A stretch of DNA of 64,000 nucleotides from Labilithrix luteola (GTDB taxonomy: Bacteria; Myxococcota_A; Polyangia; Polyangiales; Polyangiaceae): positions 11,451,501 to 11,515,500 of the forward strand of contig NZ_CP012333.1 of assembly GCF_001263205.1 (NCBI RefSeq), in the 5' to 3' direction. Shown here one piece after another: positions 18,800-27,796 of the stretch. Position 1 is the stretch's first letter; each line of letters starts with the position of its first letter. The notes beneath the pieces are model-generated. The model searched no databases, was not told the DNA's origin, and saw only the letters and a list, made by a program, of their open reading frames with translations. Position numbers and translations under genes: made by a program.

Positions 18800-19956
18800 G
18801 CAGCCTCCTTCGCACCGCCGGCCGCAGAGGCGAGCGATTGGCGCCACGCGTCGGCGGAGACGTTTCGCTTGCGAAGCCAGAGGTAGACTCCGCTTCCGAG
18901 TACCACGATCGATGCGAGGTCGAAGATCACCCAGACGATCTTGAGAGGCATACCGCCGTAATCACCGAAGTGCAGCGGCTGGGAGACGAGCAAGGCGCTC
19001 ACGTACGCGGGCAACTCGCGGGTATCGAGCACCGTGCCGTTCTCCGCATCCAGGAGAACCGGCTTCAGGAGCTTCGAGGTCCAGGGCGTATTGCCTCGAA
19101 GAAAGGCCACGAAGTGGTGCGGCCCCGCGAAGCTGTTGCCGGGAAATGCCATGAAGCCGAGCTCCGTATTCGGTACTTTCTCGAGCGCCGAATCGAGCGC
19201 ACGCTGCGCCGCTTCGGAGCCCGCCGGAACAGGGGGCGCATGGCGATACGGCTCGATCATCTCCGCGAGGTGCGTGGCCTGCCACTGACCGAAGATCGGC
19301 GTGGAGAGCGTGTTCACGACGCCGGTGAGCGAGACAACCGTGAACCACCCGAGCGTGACGATGCCGAGCAGGTTGTGAATGTCGAGCCAGAGAATGCGTG
19401 CGGCTCGGCGACGTCGAATCGCACCGAAGGCCAGCTTCTGCATGTAGGGCCCGTAGAGCACGACGCCCGAGACGATCGACGCGACGAGCACCAATCCCAT
19501 CGCGCCGAGGAAGAGCATGCCCGGGAGCCCCGCGAACATGTCGATGTGGAGGCGGATGAACACGTTCATCACCCCCTGGTCGAGGGGATATTCGGTGAGG
19601 AGTTTCCCCGTTCGACCGTCGTAGGCCAGAACCGCCGATGCTTCGCGCGCATCGACGGTCTGCCCCAAGCGGACGTACCAGAGATTCTCCTCGTCGTCGT
19701 CCAGCGAGACGAACTGCACGAAGTGGCCCGGATGGCGCTTACGCGCGTCCGCCACCATCTCGTCGACGCTCGCACGATTCTTCGATTCGGCCTCGGGCAA
19801 TACCGGCGGAGAGACGGTGTTGCCGAGGGCGCGATCGATCTCGTGCGTGAAGATCAATGGCAACCCCGTGATGCACAGGAGGAGCGCGAAGATCGTGCAA
19901 ACGAGACTGGTCCACTTGTGGATCCAGTGCCACGTCTTGATGGACGACGCTTTCAC
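18796..19956 (-). CDS. PepSY-associated membrane protein (iron-uptake reductase type)
   Basis: The 386-residue protein begins with the typical first helix of PepSY-TM proteins (WHWIHKWTSLVCTIFALLLCITGLPLIFTHEID). Two periplasmic PepSY-like stretches and three more helices follow, including LDIHNLLGIVTLGWFTVVSLTGVVN and a final VWVIFDLASIVVLGSGVYLWL. Histidines in the first and third helices could ligate heme. Such proteins next to TonB receptors are thought to reduce or release siderophore iron at the inner membrane. Third gene of the Fur-controlled operon, 9 nt after the lipoprotein gene. Confidence 0.88.
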   Translation of the reverse strand: MKASSIKTWHWIHKWTSLVCTIFALLLCITGLPLIFTHEIDRALGNTVSPPVLPEAESKNRASVDEMVADARKRHPGHFVQFVSLDDDEENLWYVRLGQTVDAREASAVLAYDGRTGKLLTEYPLDQGVMNVFIRLHIDMFAGLPGMLFLGAMGLVLVASIVSGVVLYGPYMQKLAFGAIRRRRAARILWLDIHNLLGIVTLGWFTVVSLTGVVNTLSTPIFGQWQATHLAEMIEPYRHAPPVPAGSEAAQRALDSALEKVPNTELGFMAFPGNSFAGPHHFVAFLRGNTPWTSKLLKPVLLDAENGTVLDTRELPAYVSALLVSQPLHFGDYGGMPLKIVWVIFDLASIVVLGSGVYLWLRKRNVSADAWRQSLASAAGGAKEAA

Positions 19957-19965
19957 CGGAGCGCC

Positions 19966-21240
19966 TCAGTTCGTCGTCTGGACTTTGAAGATGCCGTAGA
20001 AGTAGCCGTCCGTCTTGAACTTGATCGTCGCTTTGTCGGTCTCCGGGTCGATCTCGTAGACGTCCGTGGTCTTGCCCTTGTCCTGGCTCTCACCCGTGTA
20101 GAACTTGCCCTCGAGGGCCACCGGCGTGAAACCGAGGCTGCCGAAGGGCGCGCCCTCGACTTCCTTGGCCGTCGGCGGGTTGCCGAGCTCGAGGCGCCAA
20201 TACTTGTGGGCCACTTCGTCCCAGAACTTGAAGTCGTTCGGCTGCATGCCGGCCGGGAGCTTGTCCTGGTAGAACATCTTCACGAAGCCGACGCCGCTGC
20301 CCTGCTCCGCGGTATCGAGCTCGCTGATCGCCTCGCGACCGCCCGTGAGCGACGGAATGGTGAAGAAGTAGTCCTTGTCGAACGAGACCTGGCCGGGCGG
20401 CATGCGCAGGAGGCAGTTGGGCTTCGCGGTGGTGCCGGCCGCGTTGGCGTACATTTGAATCGAGTAGTTGCGGCCGTCACCCAAGACGTAGCCGTAGCCG
20501 TCCTTGCCGAAGACCACGCGGCCGCCGCTCGCGCAGCGGTCGTCCTCGGCCGTGCCGACGATGGTCTTGGCCTTGGGGTCGAGAACGGTCATCGAGACAC
20601 CGGGGAAGATCTTCCCGGCGGTCCAGTCGGCCCAACGGCCCGGGATGTAGACGAGCCCGTTGTGCGAAATCGTGGTCCACACCTCGAGATCGTAGCCGTC
20701 GCGCGTGAGCGAATTGAGGCTCACTTCGCCGGTGATCGTCATCGTCGTCGGGTTCCAGATGACGGCGATCTTGGGGCCGGTAAGGAGTGAAACGGCCGTT
20801 TCACCGTCGACAATCGTGTTCCCGAAATCGATGTACGAAACACCGTAGTTGAGGAAGCTGAGACGGCCCGTCTCGGTGAGCTTGCCGCTCACGTCGACCG
20901 AGTAGCGAACCCACGTAGGCTGTTCGGCAAGACCGACGTAGATCGAATCGCCGTACGCCATGACGAGGCCGTTGCCACCGAGCTCGAGGGCGTTCTTGTT
21001 GTTGAACGGTCCCGATTCGAGCGACGGAACGGCCTGCACGTAGGTGGTGCGATTGCCGTCGGCGTCGATGACGACCGAGCCGAGCACGTACGTCGAGGGC
21101 TTGTTCGGATCGACACCGTTCGTGATGGTGCTCGAAGAGTCGCTGCTGCTGCTGCATCCGGCAGCGCCCGCGAGGATCGACATCGAGAGAACGGCCGCGA
21201 CTTTCGTGTGCCGGAGAACGTTGGTGAGAACGGTATTCAT
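19966..21240 (-). CDS. MxcI/DUF4374-like lipoprotein of siderophore uptake
   Basis: The 424-residue lipoprotein has a signal peptide ending AGAAGC (about residue 29) and a Ser-rich linker. Repeated strand-turn units such as VSYIDFGNTIVDGETAVSL and GRVVFGKDGYGYVLGDGRN suggest a beta-propeller. DUF4374 and myxochelin-cluster MxcI proteins have this length and sit between a TonB receptor and a PepSY protein, as here. It probably binds the ferri-siderophore in the periplasm. The family is assigned from memory of the layout and sequence style. Confidence 0.75.
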   Translation of the reverse strand: MNTVLTNVLRHTKVAAVLSMSILAGAAGCSSSSDSSSTITNGVDPNKPSTYVLGSVVIDADGNRTTYVQAVPSLESGPFNNKNALELGGNGLVMAYGDSIYVGLAEQPTWVRYSVDVSGKLTETGRLSFLNYGVSYIDFGNTIVDGETAVSLLTGPKIAVIWNPTTMTITGEVSLNSLTRDGYDLEVWTTISHNGLVYIPGRWADWTAGKIFPGVSMTVLDPKAKTIVGTAEDDRCASGGRVVFGKDGYGYVLGDGRNYSIQMYANAAGTTAKPNCLLRMPPGQVSFDKDYFFTIPSLTGGREAISELDTAEQGSGVGFVKMFYQDKLPAGMQPNDFKFWDEVAHKYWRLELGNPPTAKEVEGAPFGSLGFTPVALEGKFYTGESQDKGKTTDVYEIDPETDKATIKFKTDGYFYGIFKVQTTN

Positions 21241-21254
21241 GGTTCTTTCCTTGC

Positions 21255-23834
21255 TCAGAACTCGAGCGTGGTCTTGACGTAGAAAGCTCGCCCCGGACGC
21301 TGGACGCCGAAGAAGTCGAACACCTGCCGATCGGTGATGTTCTGCGCCTCGGCCGTGAAGGTGAGGACGAGATCTCCGGGACGCGTGAGGTACGTGAGGG
21401 CCGCGGAGTGCGTGAGCTGCGCGGGAATGACTTGCTTGTAGGCCTTTGCGCCGACGCTCTCCCAGCCGCGATAGAACTCGTGCACCCAGCGGGTGTTCCA
21501 GACGAACGAGAGCTCGTCGCGCGCGGAGGCCAGACCGCGGAGGAGGACGCGCGCCGAACCGTTGGCGAAGAAATACGGGCGATTCGGGATGCGATCGCCT
21601 TCGAATGCGCCGAACGTGCCCTCGTTCTCCGTATTCCGGAAATCGACGTACGTGACGTTGCCGTCGAGGGCGAGATATTCGCCAGGCGACGTCCAGCCGC
21701 CCTGCGTCTCGACGCCGAGCGCGCGCGCGCTGTAGACGTTCTGGTATTGGAAATTGCGATCGTTGCCGAGGAGCACGATGAGCTTGTCGGCCGCGCGGAG
21801 GAATCCATTCGTGTCGGCGCGGAAGTCACCGATTCCGGTATCCCGCACGTCGACCGTGGCGCCGACGTTCACGTTGTGGCTCGTCTCGGGCTCGAGCCCG
21901 AGGTTCTCCGCCACGAGAACGCCGTCACCGAAGGTCTCGGTCGTCGTCGGGAGACGAGTGGCATATTCGTACGAGGCTTTGCCGTAGAGCCACTGCACGA
22001 AGCGATAGCGCACGGCATCGCCGAAGCCGACCTGGTGCGTATCGCGCGGACGCTCGTTGAAGACATTGCTGCCCGTCAGCGGCTGCTCGGCGCGCGCGAC
22101 TTGGTAGTAGTCCTTGACGAAGACGATATTCTCCAATCGTCGCTCGAAGAATTCGCTGGTTTCCTCGAGTCCCGAGACGACCGTGAGGAGCCGGCGACTG
22201 GCCGTCAGCGGGTCGCGTGCCGTCGGATCGAGCGGCGTTCGCTCCTCACCTGTTCGGTACGTGTACGTCGGCGCGACCGCGAGCCTGACCGTATGCTCGG
22301 GGTGGATTCGCCAGCCCGCATTCGCGCGCGCATAAACGCTCTTGTCCCAGACGACCTGGTCGTGGGGCTTGTTTTCGAGCTCTCCGGCGCGCTGACGCTG
22401 ACCGATACAGTTGCCGTACCAGTTGTAAATGCACTTGGAGAGATCCCGAAAATTCGTTTGGGCGAACGAATACCCCGCAACGACGTCGACAGGAAACGAA
22501 CGCGCAAAGACGTTCTCGTAGCGAAGGGATCCGCCGGCCGTCATCCGATCGTACGAGACCTCGCCATAAGGCACGGTCATGACCGGGTTGTGCTGCAGCT
22601 CCTTCGAGTAGTCGGCCACGAACGCGCGCACGAGGAGGCGCTTGGCCCACGGGCGCCGCACGAATCCGGCTTCGGCATTCGCTCCCCATGCCGAGTAAGC
22701 ATCGTGGAAGCGATTCACGGTGACCGTCGAGAGGCGCCCCTGCTTGTCGGGCGCGTCGACCTCGATCGGATAGTCGTTGTCGGCGTGGTCGAAGAATCCG
22801 CTGACGCGCGCGAAGAGGCCCGTCTCGTCGTCGAGCGTCTGGACGCCAAGTGTCGTGCGATGCGTGCCGAACGAGCCGATCTGGTAGGAGGCCGCGCCGT
22901 GCGTTCCCTTCACTTCGGTATCGCTCGCGAGGTTTACCGCGCCGCCGAGGGCATCCGCGCCGAAGCGAATCGGAACAACGCCGCGGTAGACCTCGACGCG
23001 TTTGACGAGATTCACCGGGACGTTCGAAATTCCCCACGGGTAGCCCGAGAGTTCGAGCGGAACGCCGTCGAGGAAGAAGCGCACCTGCTCGTCGGTGAGC
23101 CCGTTGAGCGACAAGCGCATCGACGAGCCGAGACCCCCGCCTCGCTGCACGCTCACGCCTTCGGAGCGCGCGAGCACCTCGCCCATGTCGGCCGCCTCGC
23201 GCTTCGCGAGCTTCGTATCCACGACATGGACGGCCTGTGCCGAGCTCTGGAGGCGCTCGCCTTCCGTCATGCCGCGCACCGTCACTTCCATCGGCGCGTC
23301 CTTCGCCGGCGGCGCAGGCGGAGCGGGTGCAGCGGGCGCCGCCTCGGAAGCGGACGGCGCGGGCGCGGGCGGCGTCTCGACCGGCGCAGGCTCCGGAAGA
23401 CGGAAATCGTAGCGGTGCAAGATGCGAACGGCGATCGGCTGACCATCTCGACGTGCCGGAGCGAAGCGAAGCCGGAGCGCAGCCGCCTTGGCCGCCTCGT
23501 CGAAGCCGAATCCGACGGGCACGTGGACCTCGGCGCGCGTCACCCGACCTTCGACGTCCACGTCGATGCGGAGAACGACGGTCGCTTCGATGCCTTCCGC
23601 GCGCGCCTCGGCGGGATACTCGGCTTCGGAAGCCTCGAGGAGCTCTGGCGGCGTGACGGCGGGTGCTTCGCTCGCACGTCCCGGCCACGGCTGCGCGTGG
23701 GCCGAGCGCGCGTGGTGGGCGAGGAGCGCGAAGACAACCCCGGCGAACACCGATCGACACGGCCGCAAGAGCCGCAAACCGCGCTTCGAAACGCGGTCGG
23801 TCGAGCGTAGGGAACGTTGGGAGAGAAGCTGCAT
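21255..23834 (-). CDS. TonB-dependent siderophore receptor with fused TonB C-terminal-like domain
   Basis: About 859 residues. A signal peptide ends near AHA|QPWPG. A TonB C-terminal-like domain follows (about 65-145, YPAEARAEGIEATVVLRIDV and FAPARRDGQPIAV), then a Pro/Ala linker and the receptor plug (SAQAVHVVDTKLA, RLSLNGLTDEQVRFFLDGV, VEVYRGVVPIRFGADALGGA). The 22-strand barrel ends with the expected C-terminal Phe (YVKTTLEF). A TonB module before a receptor is known from MxcH-type proteins. A GTG at 23849 is an alternative start. A Fur box lies upstream, so expression should rise when iron is scarce. Confidence 0.92.
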   Translation of the reverse strand: MQLLSQRSLRSTDRVSKRGLRLLRPCRSVFAGVVFALLAHHARSAHAQPWPGRASEAPAVTPPELLEASEAEYPAEARAEGIEATVVLRIDVDVEGRVTRAEVHVPVGFGFDEAAKAAALRLRFAPARRDGQPIAVRILHRYDFRLPEPAPVETPPAPAPSASEAAPAAPAPPAPPAKDAPMEVTVRGMTEGERLQSSAQAVHVVDTKLAKREAADMGEVLARSEGVSVQRGGGLGSSMRLSLNGLTDEQVRFFLDGVPLELSGYPWGISNVPVNLVKRVEVYRGVVPIRFGADALGGAVNLASDTEVKGTHGAASYQIGSFGTHRTTLGVQTLDDETGLFARVSGFFDHADNDYPIEVDAPDKQGRLSTVTVNRFHDAYSAWGANAEAGFVRRPWAKRLLVRAFVADYSKELQHNPVMTVPYGEVSYDRMTAGGSLRYENVFARSFPVDVVAGYSFAQTNFRDLSKCIYNWYGNCIGQRQRAGELENKPHDQVVWDKSVYARANAGWRIHPEHTVRLAVAPTYTYRTGEERTPLDPTARDPLTASRRLLTVVSGLEETSEFFERRLENIVFVKDYYQVARAEQPLTGSNVFNERPRDTHQVGFGDAVRYRFVQWLYGKASYEYATRLPTTTETFGDGVLVAENLGLEPETSHNVNVGATVDVRDTGIGDFRADTNGFLRAADKLIVLLGNDRNFQYQNVYSARALGVETQGGWTSPGEYLALDGNVTYVDFRNTENEGTFGAFEGDRIPNRPYFFANGSARVLLRGLASARDELSFVWNTRWVHEFYRGWESVGAKAYKQVIPAQLTHSAALTYLTRPGDLVLTFTAEAQNITDRQVFDFFGVQRPGRAFYVKTTLEF

Positions 23835-23884
23835 GATCTCGGGAACCACTCCCCACCCGCCGTTTCAGCCGTGCTGCGCGTGTT

Positions 23885-23903
23885 GATAATGACTTTCATT
23901 TGC
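23885..23903. promoter_or_regulatory. Putative Fur box
   Basis: GATAATGACTTTCATTTGC matches the 19-bp Fur consensus GATAATGATAATCATTATC at 14 positions, including the whole first arm (GATAATGA) and TCATT of the second. It lies about 35-50 nt upstream of the TonB-receptor start, in an AT-rich patch of an otherwise GC-rich region. It likely represses the four-gene uptake operon when iron is available. Confidence 0.8.
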
Positions 23904-24021
23904 GAAGTCAACAAGGACCAGGACGCGCTCGCGACGCCGGTACGGAAGCGCCCAAAACCCCTGTCCGAATGCGATCGACACTCGCGTTGTGCTCCTCACG
24001 GGCGTGACCGAACATCGCGCC

Positions 24022-24294
24022 ATGAACGAGCAAAACTCGGCGTGGCCGTTCTTTCCGTGGTCCACCCTCGCAGCGGACCTGGTGACGGACATGGCGACCT
24101 TGCTTGCTCTCCCGACGAACACGGCAGCCGAGATCGATGGCGTAGGTGCGCTCGCGGCGAGCGCCGACGCACCAGGTCCATCCGAGCTCGTTGCCTCGGC
24201 AAAGCGCGCGATGGAATCCCTCGCGAAGAGCGACCCCGAAGCTGCGGCTCGGATCGCGCGCGAGTACGCGCTGATCGATTCGAACGGCCGATAG
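24022..24294 (+). CDS. Small hypothetical protein
   Basis: A 90-residue product (MNEQNSAWPFFPWSTLAADL onwards) with a helical C-terminal half rich in Ala and Glu. Third codon positions are strongly GC, as in neighbouring genes, which supports coding. It is divergent from the TonB-receptor operon. No motif recognised and no Shine-Dalgarno obvious; a start at 23989 is possible. Confidence 0.5.
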   Translation: MNEQNSAWPFFPWSTLAADLVTDMATLLALPTNTAAEIDGVGALAASADAPGPSELVASAKRAMESLAKSDPEAAARIAREYALIDSNGR

Positions 24295-24541
24295 CCCTCC
24301 GGCGGAGGTCGACGGCCGGGCACGGCTGTTTCGAACCTCGGCGTTCGAGCCTCAACCTCGTGCGAGGCGCGTGTGAGTGGCGGCCACGCGCGTGTCCCCA
24401 GCCGCGGAGGACTCCGGGGCGCCGTGTTTGGCTACCTGTCTTCCCCTCTTCGAGCGGGCCCACTTCGAGCGGGAGAGAGGCACTCGCGGGCGTCGGTCCT
24501 CTGAGCGCGCGGTCAGGCACGGCGCGTGCTCTTTCGATCGC

Positions 24542-25066
24542 ATGACCGCCGCAGTCACTCGCACCGAAAGGACGCGCTCCGAGCACGAGGTCTTCCGCGC
24601 GGGCTTCATCGCCGGCCTCATCAAGCTCGGCTTCGACACGACGCTCGCGCCCCTCATCCTTCTCGACCCGTGGGGGGTCATGCGAAGGCAGGCGGCGATC
24701 GTCCTCGGCCGACACGTCGTACCGTTGAACGCTCCCTTCGGACTAGGCACGGGCATCGTGGCCTTGGCGGTCCACTTCGCCCTGTCGTTCTTCTACGCCT
24801 ACCTGCTGATCCTCGCGTTGAGGCGGACGTCACGCCTCGCCGGGATCGCCATCGCGCTGATCTTCGGAGTGGCGATCTACCTCTTCAACTTCTACGTGCT
24901 CACGGGGATCTTCCCCTGGTTCGTCGACGTGCGCGGAGTCCCCCAACTCGTCTCGACCGTGGTCTTCACGGTGACGGTCTCGTTCGTTTACTACGCGATG
25001 CATCCGCCGCCGCGACTCGAGGAGATCGGGCCGTCGTCGCAGCACTCGAGTCGAATGGTGCTTTGA
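24542..25066 (+). CDS. Multi-pass membrane protein, unknown function
   Basis: The 174-residue protein has four hydrophobic segments: GFIAGLIKLGFDTTLAPLIL, GIVALAVHFALSFFYAYLLILAL, LAGIAIALIFGVAIYLFNFYVLTG and LVSTVVFTVTVSFVYYAM. The pattern resembles small YagU- or DUF-type inner-membrane proteins, but no family is certain. The ATG at 24542 is taken because the 55 upstream in-frame codons are Arg-rich and unlike a membrane protein. Stands alone. Confidence 0.7.
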   Translation: MTAAVTRTERTRSEHEVFRAGFIAGLIKLGFDTTLAPLILLDPWGVMRRQAAIVLGRHVVPLNAPFGLGTGIVALAVHFALSFFYAYLLILALRRTSRLAGIAIALIFGVAIYLFNFYVLTGIFPWFVDVRGVPQLVSTVVFTVTVSFVYYAMHPPPRLEEIGPSSQHSSRMVL

Positions 25067-25220
25067 CTCCCACCGCGCTACTCCGTTGCGCGGATTGAGT
25101 CGTCAAACGGAGTTCGCGAAAGAGTCGTGCAAAGGACCGGAACTCGCATTTCCCGAACTTTGCACGGAGAAACGATTCGAAGTTCACCGCCGCGAGGCGT
25201 CGAGCTGATACCGTATCATC

Positions 25221-26114
25221 GTGCGGTCGGCTTCACGCATCACGACGGTCATGGCCCTGGCGGCCATTGCAGGGGGCTGCACCCTCGTCACCTCGCTGGA
25301 CGGCCTGAGTGACGAACCACAGGCCGACACGAAAGGCGGTGATGGCGGCGCGGAACGAGCTGCAATCGACGGAAGCGACGCAAGCGCGACCGTTCCGAGC
25401 GCCCATCCCGACGGGGACGCGGGTGACGCGTCCGGTCCCGACACCTGGTGCACACACAACGCGGGCGACGCGTCGTTCTGCGCGGACTTCGATCTCCAAG
25501 ACCAGCAGGCTCTGGCCCTCTTCACCGAGCTCGTGCAAGACGCAGGTTCGACGACACTCGACCCGGTCACCTCGACGTCGTCGCCGAACTCCCTCGCGGC
25601 GGCAGCCTCCGCATCCGACGCCTCCGTGAGCGCCGGCTCGGTGGGTTGGAAGTCCCCCGTGACGAACGCGACCACCGCCGATATCCGCTTCGACGTTCGC
25701 TTCGACCTGGATACGGCCGGAAGTGCGCAGAGCCATACGTTCGCTCGCGTCGTCGTCGACGGCACCGTCCCCTCACCGGCCACGTGGGTCGTCGAGCTGA
25801 GTCTGGGCAGCACTGGCCGGCTGTACCTCGGAACGCGCGACCTCGCGACCAACACGGTCACCAACCTGTTCTACGGCTCGAACGCGCAGCTCTCCGTCGC
25901 GAGGTGGATGAACATCCACATGCGGGTCGACATCTTTGGCTCCGGCTCCGGCGAAGTCAGCTTGGAGCTCGATGGCACGTCGATCGGCTCGGCCATGGTG
26001 ACCCCGCCTGTTTTCGGGGGAACGTTCACGTGCTCGTTCGGCATCGTTCGCTGCCTTGCGCCGCACGCCGCGTTCGCAACCCACACCGACAACCTGACCA
26101 TCGACGTCCACTGA
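25221..26114 (+). CDS. Secreted lipoprotein with LamG-like fold, unknown function
   Basis: The 297-residue lipoprotein has a signal with Cys at about residue 20 (ALAAIAGGCTLVTSLDGL). The phrase C-x-L-V-T-S-L-D-G-L followed by an Asp/Ala/Gly linker is common in Polyangiales lipoproteins. The C-terminal 200 residues form short strands (VVELSLGSTGRLYLGTRD, MNIHMRVDIFG, GEVSLELDGTSIGSAMV) as in concanavalin-like/LamG jelly rolls, suggesting binding of a surface glycan or protein. GTG start without clear ribosome site. A decayed copy of its last codons lies downstream at 26278. Confidence 0.75.
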   Translation: MRSASRITTVMALAAIAGGCTLVTSLDGLSDEPQADTKGGDGGAERAAIDGSDASATVPSAHPDGDAGDASGPDTWCTHNAGDASFCADFDLQDQQALALFTELVQDAGSTTLDPVTSTSSPNSLAAAASASDASVSAGSVGWKSPVTNATTADIRFDVRFDLDTAGSAQSHTFARVVVDGTVPSPATWVVELSLGSTGRLYLGTRDLATNTVTNLFYGSNAQLSVARWMNIHMRVDIFGSGSGEVSLELDGTSIGSAMVTPPVFGGTFTCSFGIVRCLAPHAAFATHTDNLTIDVH

Positions 26115-26277
26115 CTTCCGCGCCGCGCGGGGGCGGGCCGGAAATCGAAGTTCCTAGTCGATTCGCTTCGACGAGGAAAGACATCGGTATACCAACCTCT
26201 TTCTTCGGTTGGCTTTCGCATTTGGTTCTTCGGTCATTCCGAAATCGGGTTGTCAGCTCCAATCGAGCATCGAGCCC

Positions 26278-26307
26278 ATCACACCGACAGCCTCACCATC
26301 GGCATTC
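26278..26307 (+). pseudogene. Remnant resembling the 3' end of the preceding lipoprotein gene
   Basis: The codons here read HTDSLTIGIH, against HTDNLTIDVH at the end of the lipoprotein gene (26082-26114), with matching DNA on either side of the divergent positions. No intact gene surrounds it. It may be what is left of a tandem lipoprotein duplication. Confidence 0.4.
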
Positions 26308-26324
26308 ACGGACGAAATGACGAA

Positions 26325-26353
26325 GGGCGCATGCCCATGTGGACATGCGCCCC
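26325..26353 (-). terminator. Hairpin terminator after the thiolase gene
   Basis: GGGCGCATG and CATGCGCCC form a perfect 9-bp stem around a 10-nt loop that can itself pair partly. It begins about 24 nt after the thiolase stop on the minus strand. The tail on that strand is TTCGTC rather than a pure T run, so efficiency is uncertain. Confidence 0.55.
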
Positions 26354-26376
26354 AAGCGACTCGCGTCGCGACGGCG

Positions 26377-27543
<1,167 letters not shown>

Positions 27544-27630
27544 GACTACCTCGACGTTTCCGTATGGAGCTTTTTGAAATTCGATGCACCGCGCGGCCAA
27601 AAGGGCTCAACCGTGGCCCTCACGGATTCG

Positions 27631-27761
27631 AGGGCTCAACGCTGAGCCCTGAGCGATCGTCCGCGGATGCTGCGGGTCTCTACGCGCGAAGCGCGCCCGC
27701 CGTTTCGGCGGGAGCGGGGGAGGCTCGAAACCGGAGGTTTCGAGGGGACTGCCAAGTCCCC
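27631..27761. repeat. Row of perfect hairpins between fadN-like and fadA genes
   Basis: Five consecutive inverted repeats: AGGGCTCA/TGAGCCCT (27631-27650, loop 4), CGCGC/GCGCG (27683-27695, loop 3), CCCGCCG/CGGCGGG (27696-27712, loop 3), CTCGAAACC/GGTTTCGAG (27724-27744, loop 3) and GGGGACT/AGTCCCC (27744-27761, loop 4). All stems are perfect with short loops, so the transcript of this operon spacer would fold strongly. It could set relative expression of the two genes, protect mRNA ends or be an intergenic repeat element. No coding frame is supported here. Confidence 0.75.
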
Positions 27762-27796
27762 CACCAGACCCGTTGGGAACTAGGACGCGTAGCGGA

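Noticed and set aside
21408..23810. Open frame of 800 codons on the plus strand opposite the TonB receptor
   Set aside because: Mirror frame; no signal peptide or motif.
23865..24323. Minus-strand frame of 152 codons opposite the small hypothetical gene at 24022
   Set aside because: Covers the Fur box and lacks motifs; the plus-strand frame has better codon bias.
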